This document shows, one piece after another, positions 41,151 through 49,830 of a DNA stretch of 64,000 nt (position 1 is its first letter; every line of letters begins with the position of its first letter). The stretch is from GCA-003244245 sp052390115 (GTDB lineage Bacteria > Actinomycetota > Actinomycetes > Mycobacteriales > Pseudonocardiaceae). Location of the stretch: assembly GCA_052390115.1 (NCBI GenBank), contig JBQTHE010000011.1:62001-126000 (forward strand). The letters are read 5' to 3'. The position numbers and the translations under genes are program-made. Below the pieces are notes generated by a model. It was not told the origin of the DNA. It saw only the letters and a list, made by a program, of their open reading frames with translations, and did not search any database.

Positions 41151-41414
41151 ATGCCTAATCTGGGTGGCTGGGAGCTGCTGATTCTCCTGGGCGTGCTGGT
41201 CCTGCTGTTCGGCGCGACCAAGCTGCCGGCGGCCGCCCGGGCGATCGGGCAGTCTATGCGCATCTTGAAGGCCGAAACCAAGGGCATGCGCTCGGAGGAC
41301 GAGCCGACCCCTCCAGCATCCCCGCAACAGTCCTCGCAGCAGGCGCTGCCACCGACTGGACCCACCGCAACGCAGGCTCAGGAGCCCCAGCGGCACAACG
41401 ACACCAGCCGCTGA
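41151..41414 (+). CDS. tatA: Twin-arginine translocase subunit TatA
   Basis: 87 residues. A single N-terminal transmembrane helix (LGGWELLILLGVLVLLFGAT) is followed by the KLPAAARAIGQSMRILK amphipathic helix with its conserved Pro/Ala hinge. A Gln/Pro-rich soluble tail follows. Oligomers of TatA form the conduit for folded proteins. ATG is 8 bases after GAGAGAGG. tatC begins 13 bases after its stop. Confidence 0.95.
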   Translation: MPNLGGWELLILLGVLVLLFGATKLPAAARAIGQSMRILKAETKGMRSEDEPTPPASPQQSSQQALPPTGPTATQAQEPQRHNDTSR

Positions 41415-41427
41415 GGATCAGGATCGG

Positions 41428-42390
41428 GTGAGCAGGATGCGGTTCCCGGCTGGGCGTTTCCGCGCTGGGCCGGGCCGCCGACGCGAGGCTAACCCGGACG
41501 GCTCCATGACTCTGATGGAGCACCTCTACGAGCTGCGCAACAGATTGTTCGTGGCGCTGGCGGCGATCGCGCTCGGCGGCGTGCTCGGGTTCATCTGGTG
41601 GGGGGTGTCCCCGTTCGGTCTGCCCAGCCTCGGCGCTCTCATCACCGGCCCGTACTGCGGACTGCCGGAGACGCTGCGGCTGACCCCGAACCCCGGCCGG
41701 TGCCAGCTGCTGCAGACCAGCCCGTTCGAGGTGTTCACCCTCCGCATGCAGGTGGGCCTAGCGGCGGGTGCGGTGTTGACTGCGCCGATCTGGATCTACC
41801 AGGTGTGGGCTTTCATCACGCCTGGCCTGTACGCCAAGGAGCGTAAGTTCGCCGTCACCTTCGTCGCCGCGGCCAGCGTGCTGTTCGCCACGGGCGCGGT
41901 CCTCGCCTACTACGTGGTGCCCACTGGCCTGTCCTTCCTGGCGAACCTGGGCGCCGGGCAGTTCATCACCGCGCTGACTGGCAAGGGATATGTCGGCTTC
42001 CTGATCACGATGCTGGCCGTCTTCGGCCTGGCCTTCGAGTTACCGCTGCTGGTGGTCATGCTCAACCGGGTCGGGGTGCTGCCGTATGCGAAGCTGCAGC
42101 GCTGGCACCGCGGCATCCTGTTCGGGCTGTTCGTGTTGGCCGCCGTCGCCACTCCCGGCAGCGACCCGATCTCCATGGTGGCCCTGGCCGCTGCCCTGAT
42201 CGTGCTGTTCGAGGCGTCGGTGCTGATCGCTCGGGCCCATGACCGCACCCTGGCACGACGGCGCGCCGAACAAGGCTGGGACGACCTCGACCCCGATGAG
42301 CCCTCCCCGATGGACCATCGGGTGGAGGCCACGGGGTCAGATGACGCGACGAAGGATGACCCCGCACCCCGCTACGACGACGCCACCTAG
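41428..42390 (+). CDS. tatC: Twin-arginine translocase subunit TatC
   Basis: 320 residues with six membrane helices. TatC recognises the twin-arginine signal. The conserved MTLMEHLYELRNRLFVALAA lies at the N-terminus, SPFEVFTLRMQVGL in the first periplasmic/helix-2 region, and FGLAFELPLLVVML near helix 5. The charged C-terminal tail of ~50 residues is typical of actinomycetes. The first 26 residues before the core are basic. Together with tatA it completes a minimal Tat system. A separate tatB is not in the window. Confidence 0.95.
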   Translation: MSRMRFPAGRFRAGPGRRREANPDGSMTLMEHLYELRNRLFVALAAIALGGVLGFIWWGVSPFGLPSLGALITGPYCGLPETLRLTPNPGRCQLLQTSPFEVFTLRMQVGLAAGAVLTAPIWIYQVWAFITPGLYAKERKFAVTFVAAASVLFATGAVLAYYVVPTGLSFLANLGAGQFITALTGKGYVGFLITMLAVFGLAFELPLLVVMLNRVGVLPYAKLQRWHRGILFGLFVLAAVATPGSDPISMVALAAALIVLFEASVLIARAHDRTLARRRAEQGWDDLDPDEPSPMDHRVEATGSDDATKDDPAPRYDDAT

Positions 42391-42460
42391 GTCGCTTCGC
42401 GACCCGTGAGTGGCGATGCGACCTATGACTCCCATCGCCACTCACGGGTCGCGAAGCGAC
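42391..42460. repeat. Palindromic repeat, family B, copy 2
   Basis: A perfect 28-base stem (GTCGCTTCGCGACCCGTGAG through GGCGATG, and its exact complement at 42433-42460) with a 14-base loop begins at the base after the tatC stop. The first 13 bases, GTCGC-TTC-GCGAC, also fold on their own, as in copy 1. It separates tatC from helY. Confidence 0.9.
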
Positions 42461-42475
42461 AGCACCGTCGTGGCC

Positions 42476-42481
42476 TAGCCT
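42476..42481 (+). promoter_or_regulatory. Leaderless -10 box of helY
   Basis: TAGCCT lies 6 bases before GTG 42488. Confidence 0.5.
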
Positions 42482-42487
42482 GAGGCG

Positions 42488-45181
42488 GTGGACAGCCGCG
42501 CGCTCACCGAGGCGTCTCGCCTGAAGGAATTTGCCAGCGGCCTGAGCTTTGAGCTCGATCCGTTCCAGCGGGAGGCCTGCGTTGCCCTCGAGGACGGGCA
42601 TGGGGTGCTGGTGTGCGCCCCCACCGGTGCGGGCAAGACCGTGGTCGGTGAGTTCGCGGTACACCTGGCATTGTCGCAGCGCCGCAAGTGCTTCTACACG
42701 ACGCCGATCAAGGCGCTGTCCAACCAGAAGTACACCGATCTGGTAGCCCGGCACGGCGTGGGCACCGTCGGTCTGCTCACCGGGGACACCTCGATCAACG
42801 GGAGTGCACCGGTGGTCGTGATGACCACCGAGGTGCTGCGCAACATGCTCTACGCCGGGTCGGGCACGCTCGACGGGCTGGCCTACGTGGTGATGGACGA
42901 GGTGCATTACCTCGCCGACCGGTTCCGCGGCGCGGTTTGGGAGGAGGTGATCCTCAACCTCCCGGGCGACGTGCGGCTGGTCGGCCTGTCCGCCACGGTG
43001 GGCAATGCCGAGGAGTTCGGCGAGTGGCTGGTCGACGTGCGCGGCGACACCGCGGTGGTGGTCGATGAGCACCGTCCGGTACCGCTGTGGCAGCACATGA
43101 TGGTCGGTTCGCGGATGTTCGACCTGTTCGCCAGAAACACCACCGCCGGCAACGACCGCCACACCGTCGACCCGCACCTGGTCCGGCGCGTGCAGGAATC
43201 GGAGCGCCATACCGGGTGGGATCGGCCGCGCCGCGGGCTCGACGGTGGACCCCGGTTCCGGCCGCCGGCCCGGGCGGACGTGGTGGCTCGGCTGGACCGC
43301 GACGCATTGCTGCCGGCGATCACGTTCATCTTCAGCCGGGCCGGCTGCGATGCCGCGGTGAACCACTGCGTCCGCCGCGGGCTGCGTCTGACCACTCCCG
43401 AGGAGTCCGTGCAGATCCGCGCGGTGGTGGACACCCGCACCGCCGACCTGCCCGAGGGCGACCTCGGCGTGCTCGGCTTCTGGGAGTGGCGGGAAGCCCT
43501 GGAGCGGGGCGTCGCGGCGCACCACGCCGGGATGCTGCCGGCGTTCAAGGAGACCGTCGAGCAGCTGTTCGTCCGCGGGTTGGTCAAGGCGGTGTTCGCC
43601 ACCGAGACCCTCGCGCTGGGGATCAACATGCCAGCCCGCACGGTGGTGCTGGAGCGGTTGGTCAAGTTCAACGGAGAGGCCCATCTCGATCTCACCCCCG
43701 GTGAGTACACCCAGCTCACCGGACGGGCCGGGCGGCGCGGCATCGACATCGAGGGCCACGCCGTCGTGCTCTGGCAACCCGGTGTGGACCCTGCGCAGGT
43801 CGCCGGGCTGGCGTCGGCCCGCACCTACCCGCTGCGCAGCTCGTTTCGGCCCGGCTACAACATGACCGTCAACCTGGTCGATCGGGTCGGGGCCGATGCC
43901 GGGCGGGCACTGCTCGAGCGGTCCTTCGCCCAGTTCCAGGCTGACCGCTCGGTGGTGGGCCTGGCCCGTCGGATCGACCGCAACGTCGAGGGACTGGCGG
44001 GCTACACCGAGGCGATGACCTGTCACCTGGGTGATTTCGCCGAGTACGCCCGGTTGCGCAGGCAGATCTCCGAGCGGGAGCGGACGCTGGCCCGTCATGG
44101 CGCCGCGGTGCGCCGAGCCGATACCGCGGCATCGCTTGCGCAACTCCAGCGTGGTGATGTCATCGCGGTTCCTGGCGGGCGCCGGTCGGGTCTGGCGGTG
44201 GTGATCGATCCTGGCGACGGCCCAGCCGACGAACCCCGACCGCTGGTGCTCACCGAGGACCGCTGGGCCGGCCGGCTCTCGATCACCGACTTCCCGACCC
44301 CGGTCCAGGTGCTCGGCCGGATGCGCCTGCCCAAGCGGGTGGAGCACCGCGTTCCCCGGGTGCGCCGCGACCTCGCCTCGGCGCTGCGCCAGACCGGCAT
44401 CGCGTTGCCGCCACGGGCCCGGCGGCACAGCGATGCGGCCGACGACGCCGAGCTGGCGGCGCTGCGCCAGGCGCTGCGAGCGCACCCCTGCCATGGCTGC
44501 GACGACCGGGAAGCGCACGCCCGGTGGGCGCAACGGCACGATCAGTTGGACCGGGAAACCGACACGCTGCGCCAGCAGGTCGCGGCCACGACGCACTCCC
44601 TGGCCCGCACCTTCGACCGGATCCGGGCCCTGCTGTCCGAGCGCGGATACCTGCAAGACCAGCAGCTCACCGAGCACGGGCGAGTGCTGTCCCGGTTGTG
44701 GTCGGAGACCGATCTGCTCACCGCCGAGTGCCTGCGGCACCAGATCTGGGACGGGCTGGAGCCTCCCGAGCTGGCCGCGGTGATCTCAGCGCTGGTCTAC
44801 GAGGCACGCGGGGACAGTGCCGCGCCTCGGGTGCCTCCTGGACCGGTGAGCGATGCGCTGGTGGCCACTGTCCGGTTGTGGGCGGAGCTGGAGGCCGACG
44901 AGCGGCGGCACCGGCTGGAACGCACCCGGGAACCCGATCTGGGCTTCGCCTGGCCGGTATACCGATGGGTGCGCGGGGAGTCGCTATCGGCGGTGCTGAC
45001 GGCCGCCGAGGACAACGGCGCTGAGCTGTCCGCGGGGGACTTCGTCCGGTGGTGCCGCCAAGTGGTCGACATCCTCGACCAGGTACGCGCAGTCGCCAGC
45101 GAGGACTCCAAAGTCGGAGCAGCAGCCGCCGCCGGTGTGCACGCACTGCGGCGTGGCGTGGTCGCCCTCGGCACCGTCTAA
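42488..45181 (+). CDS. helY: HelY-type DEAD/DEAH-box helicase (Ski2-like)
   Basis: 897 residues. Superfamily 2 helicase: Walker A VCAPTGAGKTVVGEFAVHL near residue 40, box II MDEVHYLADR, motif III VGLSATVGN, then HHAGMLPAFKETVEQLFVRG and the motif VI TGRAGRRGIDIEG. The C-terminal half resembles the Ski2/Mtr4 RNA-helicase arch region. It equals Rv2092c, downstream of tatAC in mycobacteria. The precise RNA role is not established. The stop codon is the first part of a family A palindrome. Confidence 0.93.
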   Translation: MDSRALTEASRLKEFASGLSFELDPFQREACVALEDGHGVLVCAPTGAGKTVVGEFAVHLALSQRRKCFYTTPIKALSNQKYTDLVARHGVGTVGLLTGDTSINGSAPVVVMTTEVLRNMLYAGSGTLDGLAYVVMDEVHYLADRFRGAVWEEVILNLPGDVRLVGLSATVGNAEEFGEWLVDVRGDTAVVVDEHRPVPLWQHMMVGSRMFDLFARNTTAGNDRHTVDPHLVRRVQESERHTGWDRPRRGLDGGPRFRPPARADVVARLDRDALLPAITFIFSRAGCDAAVNHCVRRGLRLTTPEESVQIRAVVDTRTADLPEGDLGVLGFWEWREALERGVAAHHAGMLPAFKETVEQLFVRGLVKAVFATETLALGINMPARTVVLERLVKFNGEAHLDLTPGEYTQLTGRAGRRGIDIEGHAVVLWQPGVDPAQVAGLASARTYPLRSSFRPGYNMTVNLVDRVGADAGRALLERSFAQFQADRSVVGLARRIDRNVEGLAGYTEAMTCHLGDFAEYARLRRQISERERTLARHGAAVRRADTAASLAQLQRGDVIAVPGGRRSGLAVVIDPGDGPADEPRPLVLTEDRWAGRLSITDFPTPVQVLGRMRLPKRVEHRVPRVRRDLASALRQTGIALPPRARRHSDAADDAELAALRQALRAHPCHGCDDREAHARWAQRHDQLDRETDTLRQQVAATTHSLARTFDRIRALLSERGYLQDQQLTEHGRVLSRLWSETDLLTAECLRHQIWDGLEPPELAAVISALVYEARGDSAAPRVPPGPVSDALVATVRLWAELEADERRHRLERTREPDLGFAWPVYRWVRGESLSAVLTAAEDNGAELSAGDFVRWCRQVVDILDQVRAVASEDSKVGAAAAAGVHALRRGVVALGTV

Positions 45182-45251
45182 CCACGCGTTCTGGATGCAG
45201 ACTGCTGTTATTCGGCCCCCGATAGCGACAGTCTGCATCCAGAACGCGGTT
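45180..45251. repeat. Palindromic repeat, family A, copy 3
   Basis: AACCACGCGTTCTGGATGCA (on to 45204) pairs with CAGTCTGCATCCAGAACGCG (45229-45251) apart from a 2-base bulge, around a 24-base loop. It shares GCGTTCTGGATGCAGA with the two copies after mpa and overlaps the helY stop. Confidence 0.85.
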
Positions 45252-45829
45252 GGGCCGGGATCAGGCGTCGTGGTGTGTCAGGTGTTGGTGCTGACCAGCC
45301 GTAACGCGGTCTTTGTGCCCGAGAGCAGGGGCAACGCCACCGGCTGGTTGTCGTTGGTTGTCGCGGTCCGGCAGCCTCCCACGGCCTGGCCACGGCCTGA
45401 TCTTGGTTGAGCTGATCACAGCGGAGGTGCTGCGTATCTTCTGAACGCGGCCCATCGGGGGACATGGGGTTGGACCACGACCACTTCGTCCGAACCGGAT
45501 TGGCCGTGCGTCCGCGTGCCTGGGAGCGTCGTTGTGTGCCGTTGAGCTGCGGCTACGCGCCGGTGTGTATCGGCCCGTGCGGGCTCGTCGCGGTGGTTCC
45601 GCTGACGGCTCGCTGACGATGATCACCTGTGAACGCCCGCTTGGAAGGTGCTTTCGATGCGCGGTCAAAAGGCCTGGTGTCGCATCCCCGCAGATATGCT
45701 GGAGGAGTCGAGATCGAGGTTCTTAGGGAGATCTTCTCGACCCCTGCTGGGTATGGTCGCCTCTTGGTCGCGCGCAGCGCCGGCACTCTAGCCCGTCAGC
45801 CTCCTCGGTTCTGACAGCAAGGGGCCGGG
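45252..45829. other. 578-base intergenic region before the cyclase gene
   Basis: No frame has a ribosome-binding site and consistent codon usage. At 45375-45406 a 32-base segment (CCTCCCACGGCCTG...GCCTGATC) matches 51310-51341 at 27 positions. Nothing else recognisable, apart from the presumed promoter of the next gene. Confidence 0.5.
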
Positions 45830-47419
45830 ATGGACCCGGAAGAGTCTAGAGGCCGGGGAGTTGTAGAGGCCATGGTCGTGGCAGGCGCAGGCGGGATCAG
45901 CACCGTGACAGTGCTGTTCACCGACCTCGTAAGTTCCACTCAGATCATGAACTTGCTGGGGGAGTCCACGTTCGAGGAGCTGCGTCAGTCTCATCTGGGC
46001 CTTTTGGGCCAGACGATTGCTGCTCACGGTGGCGTAGGGGTCAAGAGCCTGGGCGACGGGGTAATGGCCGTGTTCACCGCCGCGTCCGACGCGGTGGCCG
46101 CCGCCGTGGCCATGCAGCAGGCGGTGCAGCGGCGCGGGCGCGGCGCTCCCGCCCGCCTGTCCATGCGGGTGGGTCTCGCATTGGGGGATGCCGCCGAGTA
46201 CGCGGGCGACTGGTTCGGGACGCCGGTGGTGCAGGCAGCCCGGCTTTGCGCCCAGTGCGGAGGCGGGGAAATCCTGGTCACCGACACGGTGCGGGCGGTG
46301 GCCGAGGCCCGCACCGGCGCTCACTTCACGCCGGTGGGAACCGTGTCGCTGCGGGGCCTGACCGCCGAGGTGATCGTCTGGAAGCTGGACTGGATACAGA
46401 CGGCCTCCCCGGCGATGGTGGCCCTGCCCGGCCCGTTCCAGGGCACCGAGGCATTCGGGTTCGTGGGGCGCCAGGCCGAGCTAGCTGTCCTGAAGGGTGC
46501 CTTCGAGCGGGCCGCCGCCGGCGGCCGGCAGGTGATCCTGGTGGCGGGCGAGCCCGGGGTGGGTAAGAGTCGCCTGGCCGCTGAGTTCGCCCGCGAGGTG
46601 CACGCCAGCGGGACGAACGTGCTGTTCGGTCGTTGCGACGAGGGGTTGGCGATGCCCTACCAGCCCTTCGTGGAGGCGCTAACGCACTACCTCCACCATT
46701 GCCCGCCCGCCGAGCTCCCGAACCGGCTCGGCCAGTTGGGAGGGGAGCTCACCCGCCTGGTGCCCGAGCTGACCGAGTTGGTGGTGGGGCTGCCCAGCCC
46801 GCTGCGTTCGGATCCCGAGACCGAGCGCTACCGCCTGTTCGAGGCAGTGGCGTCCTGGCTGGGCGCCGCCTCGGCCGACGAGCTAGAGCGCTTTCGTTTG
46901 TTCGAGGCGATGGCGTCCTGGATAGGTGCCGCCTCGGCGGACGAGCCGCTGCTGGTGGTTCTCGATGACCTGCACTGGGCTACCCAGCCGACGCTGCTGT
47001 TGCTGCGCCACGTGCTCCGGGCCACCTCCCCAGCCCGCCTGCTGGTCGTGGGCATCTACCGGCACACCGAGCTCGACCCCGCCCAGTCCATGACCAACTT
47101 GCTGGCCGACCTGCGTCGGGAGCCCGGCATGGAGCGGCTGGTGGTCGGGGGGCTGGACGAGGCCGAGGTCATGGCGTTGCTGGAAGCCATCGGCCGCCCC
47201 CTGGGTGAGAACGCGCAGGAACTGGCCCGGGCCATCTGGGCACATACCGAGGGCAACCCGTTCTTCGTCGGTGAGCTGGTCCGCCACGCGGTCGAGTCAG
47301 GAAACCTCGGCCAGCCCAGCGACGGGGGCCTCGAGCATTTGGCATCCCCGAGGGGGTGCACGAGGTGGTGCTGCGCCGCCTGGGCAGGCTCTCGCAGGCA
47401 ACCAACCAGACACTGGTGA
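45830..47419 (+). CDS. Adenylate cyclase-ATPase regulator, N-terminal part (frameshifted gene)
   Basis: Residues ~22-190 are a class III cyclase domain. Metal-binding Asp are in VLFTDLVSSTQI and KSLGDGVMAVF. The Arg of GTPVVQAARLC is kept but the transition-state Asn is Val. From ~205 an AAA-type NTPase follows: GRQAELAVLKGAFERA, Walker A GEPGVGKSRLAAEF, Walker B LLVVLDDLHWA. A 21-residue segment is duplicated in tandem (46823-46948). The frame leaves the family sequence near 47340, where one missing G separates it from the TPR part. As written it would end with ~27 unrelated residues. Such proteins are soluble signal-coupled regulators of unknown ligand. Confidence 0.75.
   Translation: MDPEESRGRGVVEAMVVAGAGGISTVTVLFTDLVSSTQIMNLLGESTFEELRQSHLGLLGQTIAAHGGVGVKSLGDGVMAVFTAASDAVAAAVAMQQAVQRRGRGAPARLSMRVGLALGDAAEYAGDWFGTPVVQAARLCAQCGGGEILVTDTVRAVAEARTGAHFTPVGTVSLRGLTAEVIVWKLDWIQTASPAMVALPGPFQGTEAFGFVGRQAELAVLKGAFERAAAGGRQVILVAGEPGVGKSRLAAEFAREVHASGTNVLFGRCDEGLAMPYQPFVEALTHYLHHCPPAELPNRLGQLGGELTRLVPELTELVVGLPSPLRSDPETERYRLFEAVASWLGAASADELERFRLFEAMASWIGAASADEPLLVVLDDLHWATQPTLLLLRHVLRATSPARLLVVGIYRHTELDPAQSMTNLLADLRREPGMERLVVGGLDEAEVMALLEAIGRPLGENAQELARAIWAHTEGNPFFVGELVRHAVESGNLGQPSDGGLEHLASPRGCTRWCCAAWAGSRRQPTRHW
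46823..46948 (+). repeat. Tandem 63-base duplication within the cyclase-ATPase gene
   Basis: Units 46823-46885 and 46886-46948 encode ERYRLFEAVASWLGAASADE and ERFRLFEAMASWIGAASADE. Family members normally have one such unit before Walker B. The copies differ at several bases, so the duplication is not recent. Confidence 0.85.
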
Positions 47420-49236
47420 CCGCTGCGGTGGTAGGTGCGGAGTTCGACCTCGCCGTCGTCGCCATCGTTACCGGGGGGAGTGAGGACGCCGTGGCCGAGG
47501 CCCTGCAGCAGTCCATGGCGGCCGGTCTGGTCAAGGAGCTGGCCGGCATCACCGTGCGCTTTCGCTTTCGTCACCAGCTGGTGCGGGCCAGCCTCTACAG
47601 CTCGCTGAGCACCACCCGGCGGCTACGCCTGCACTGCCGGGTGGGTGAGGCCCTAGAGGCGCTCTACCGGTCCCGGCTCGACGATCACCTGCCGGCCCTG
47701 GCCCACCACTTCGCCCTGGCCGCCACTGACGGGGAGGCAGCCACAGCGGTGGGCTACACCTGGCGCGCTGCGGACCGGGCGCTGGCCCAGCTGGCCCACG
47801 ACCAGGCCGTCGGGCTCTACGCCCGGGCCCTCGAGCTGTTCGACAGCTCGGAGCTGGCCGACGACGCCCTGCAGCGCTGCGACCTGCTCATCGCGCTGGG
47901 GGAGGCCCAGCGCCGCGCCGCTCACCCCGCTCACCACCAGGCCCTGCTGGAGGCAGCCGCGATCGCCCAAGGAGTAGGTGACATCGACCGCCTCGCCGCG
48001 GCCGCCCTGGCCGACACCGGAACCATCTGGCCCGAGGATCGTCACGAGCGGGTGGCGGTGCTGACGGCCGCGCTGGCGGCCATCGGCGACGATGACAGCC
48101 CGCTTCGGGCCGGCCTCCTGGCCAACCTGGCCGGCAGCATGCTGCTCACACGGGAGTGGGATCAGCGGGTCGAGCTGAGCGAGCAGGCCGTAACCATGGC
48201 CCGGCGGCTGGGTGATCCACCCACCCTGGCCCAGGTGCTCATCCCCGTCCTTCGCGCCCTCCGGCATCCCAGCACCCTCGCGCAACGTCTCGGCCTGGTT
48301 ACTGAGCTGGCCGAGCTGGCCGAACGGTTGGGCGACGCCAACGTTGGCTTCAGCGCCGCCTTGTACGGCATCGGCGCCGCGCTGGAGGCGGGCGACATCG
48401 TCCTGGCCCAGCGCCGCCTGGCCGACGCCACCCGCCTGGCTGACGACCTCGCTCAACCCGCCCTCCGGTGGGCGGCGGACATCTCGCACGCCGCACTGAC
48501 CGTGCTCGCCGGCCGCGTCCACGAGGGCGAGCGGCTGGCCCACCAGGCGCTGGAGGTGGGAGGCAGCGCTAATTATCCCGAAGCCCGCCTGTTCTTCGGC
48601 GTCCAGCTCTTGGCGATCAGGATCGTGCAGGGTCGGCTGGGCGAACTCGAGGCCCTGGTCGCCGAGTTCATCGCCCAGCATCCCGGCCTGTGGGGATGGC
48701 AGCCCGTTCTCGCCCTCTGTTACTGCGAACGCAACCGCCGGGACGAGGCCCATGTGGTGTTCCAGAAGCTGACAGCCGACAACTTTGCCAGCCGTCCCTA
48801 CGACGTCAACTGGCTGGCGGCGATGACGCTCAGCGCCGAGGCGTGTGCCGAGCTGGGCGACGTCTCTGCCGCCGCCGTCCTGTCCCGCCTCCTCACCCCC
48901 TACGCCGACCTGTTCGTCACCGCCGGCCCGGTAACCTGCCTCGGATCGGTCGCTCGGTACCTGGGCCGGCTGGCTGCCACCATGGGAAGCCTCGACGAAG
49001 CCGACGCCCACTTCGCCGCTGCCGCCGCCGCTCACTCCCGCATCGGCGCCTCGGCCTGGCTGGCCCGCACCCAACTCGACTGGGCGAACCTGCTCCTCAC
49101 CCGCCAGCGCCACGGCGACATCCAGGTGGCCACCAAGCTCCTCGACCAGACCCTGGCCACCGCCCGCCAACTGGACCTGAGCACCCTCGAGCACCGAGCG
49201 CTCACCCTGAGTACGACGCGCGAGTGCCTAAGCTAG
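47356..49236 (+). CDS. Adenylate cyclase-ATPase regulator, C-terminal TPR part (frameshifted gene)
   Basis: 626 residues in the frame that continues the upstream gene (GIPEGVHEVVLRRLGRLSQA is readable back to 47341). It contains the winged-helix end of the NTPase module (TAAVVGAEFDLAVVAIVTGG, RFRFRHQLVRASLYSSLS). Helical TPR-like repeats follow to the end (HHFALAATDGEAATAVGYTW, AAAAHSRIGASAWLARTQLD). Restoring one G near 47340 would fuse both parts into a ~1135-residue protein of normal family design. It is either a genuine pseudogene or a sequencing error. GTG 47356 has no convincing ribosome-binding site. Confidence 0.7.
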   Translation: MHEVVLRRLGRLSQATNQTLVTAAVVGAEFDLAVVAIVTGGSEDAVAEALQQSMAAGLVKELAGITVRFRFRHQLVRASLYSSLSTTRRLRLHCRVGEALEALYRSRLDDHLPALAHHFALAATDGEAATAVGYTWRAADRALAQLAHDQAVGLYARALELFDSSELADDALQRCDLLIALGEAQRRAAHPAHHQALLEAAAIAQGVGDIDRLAAAALADTGTIWPEDRHERVAVLTAALAAIGDDDSPLRAGLLANLAGSMLLTREWDQRVELSEQAVTMARRLGDPPTLAQVLIPVLRALRHPSTLAQRLGLVTELAELAERLGDANVGFSAALYGIGAALEAGDIVLAQRRLADATRLADDLAQPALRWAADISHAALTVLAGRVHEGERLAHQALEVGGSANYPEARLFFGVQLLAIRIVQGRLGELEALVAEFIAQHPGLWGWQPVLALCYCERNRRDEAHVVFQKLTADNFASRPYDVNWLAAMTLSAEACAELGDVSAAAVLSRLLTPYADLFVTAGPVTCLGSVARYLGRLAATMGSLDEADAHFAAAAAAHSRIGASAWLARTQLDWANLLLTRQRHGDIQVATKLLDQTLATARQLDLSTLEHRALTLSTTRECLS

Positions 49237-49309
49237 GGCCCGCAAGGTCCTCCAGTTCGTGGCCACTACCTGACGCTCAAAGAACACGCGCCAGCGTGTA
49301 ATGGCTGTT

Positions 49310-49351
49310 TGGAGTGGGCGACGGGAATCGAACCCGCATGGCCAGCTTTGC
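49310..49351 (-). other. 3' fragment of a tRNA-Gly gene (integration scar)
   Basis: On the minus strand this reads GCAAAGCTGGCCATGCGGGT, then TCGATTCCCGTCGCCCACT and CCA. That is the anticodon-loop-to-CCA half of an actinomycete tRNA-Gly (probably TCC). No 5' half adjoins it, so it is not a functional tRNA. Integrative elements carry such 3' halves at one end. It supports reading the neighbouring rep-xis-int remains as such an element. Confidence 0.65.
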
Positions 49352-49396
49352 AAGGACGGGGGTGGAAGTGGGTATGCCGTCGCCGAGCCTCGGGCG

Positions 49397-49402
49397 TAGG
49401 AT
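49397..49402 (+). promoter_or_regulatory. Leaderless -10 box of the 78-residue gene
   Basis: TAGGAT ends 8 bases before GTG 49411. Confidence 0.4.
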
Positions 49403-49410
49403 CAGCGCCT

Positions 49411-49647
49411 GTGACAGTGCCGAAAACTGAGGGCGAACGGGTGGTCCTGGCTCGGCGTAACAAGGTCAGCACCATGGTGCCGTTCCACTGGTCCGAAGAC
49501 GCGCCGCCCGGCCTGAACGAGCTGGAGTGGGCCGAGGAGCTGGGCGCCAGGTGGGAGGGCGACGAGTTGGTCACCTATGACTACCCGACGTTCATCGACC
49601 TCCTCGAGTATTACGAGAAGAACGAGTACCTGCCGGACAACGACTGA
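49411..49647 (+). CDS. Small acidic protein of unknown function
   Basis: 78 residues from GTG 49411. The longer frame upstream runs through the tRNA fragment and is not credible. It has a basic start (VPKTEGERVVLARRNKVSTM) and an acidic rest (GLNELEWAEELGARWEGDEL, then a tail YYEKNEYLPDND). There are no membrane segments or motifs I can name. It lies between the tRNA-Gly fragment and the replication-initiator relic, so it is probably cargo of the element. Confidence 0.5.
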   Translation: MTVPKTEGERVVLARRNKVSTMVPFHWSEDAPPGLNELEWAEELGARWEGDELVTYDYPTFIDLLEYYEKNEYLPDND

Positions 49648-49830
49648 TACGCCGCGTCGCTGTCCTGCTCATCGTCTCCACCGGCGTGCTCCTTGGGCAC
49701 GTCCCGGGCTAGCGCGCCAGTGGTCGACAATCACGCTATCCAAGAGCACCCTGCGGTCGTCACAGAGCTTGGGAACAACTCGTCATGGGCACGATAGAGT
49801 CGCTAAGCAGCGGTTTCGGCTGGCATCGGC

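Noticed and set aside
42062..44740. 892-residue open frame antisense to helY and tatC
   Set aside because: High-GC antisense frame with His/Gln/Arg-rich shadow composition; the plus-strand helicase motifs are complete.
47653..49194. 513-residue frame antisense to the TPR part of the cyclase regulator
   Set aside because: Composition is a reverse image of Ala/Leu repeats; no start signal.
49310..49351. Functional tRNA gene
   Set aside because: Only the anticodon-to-CCA half is present; no D-arm or 5' acceptor strand adjoins it.
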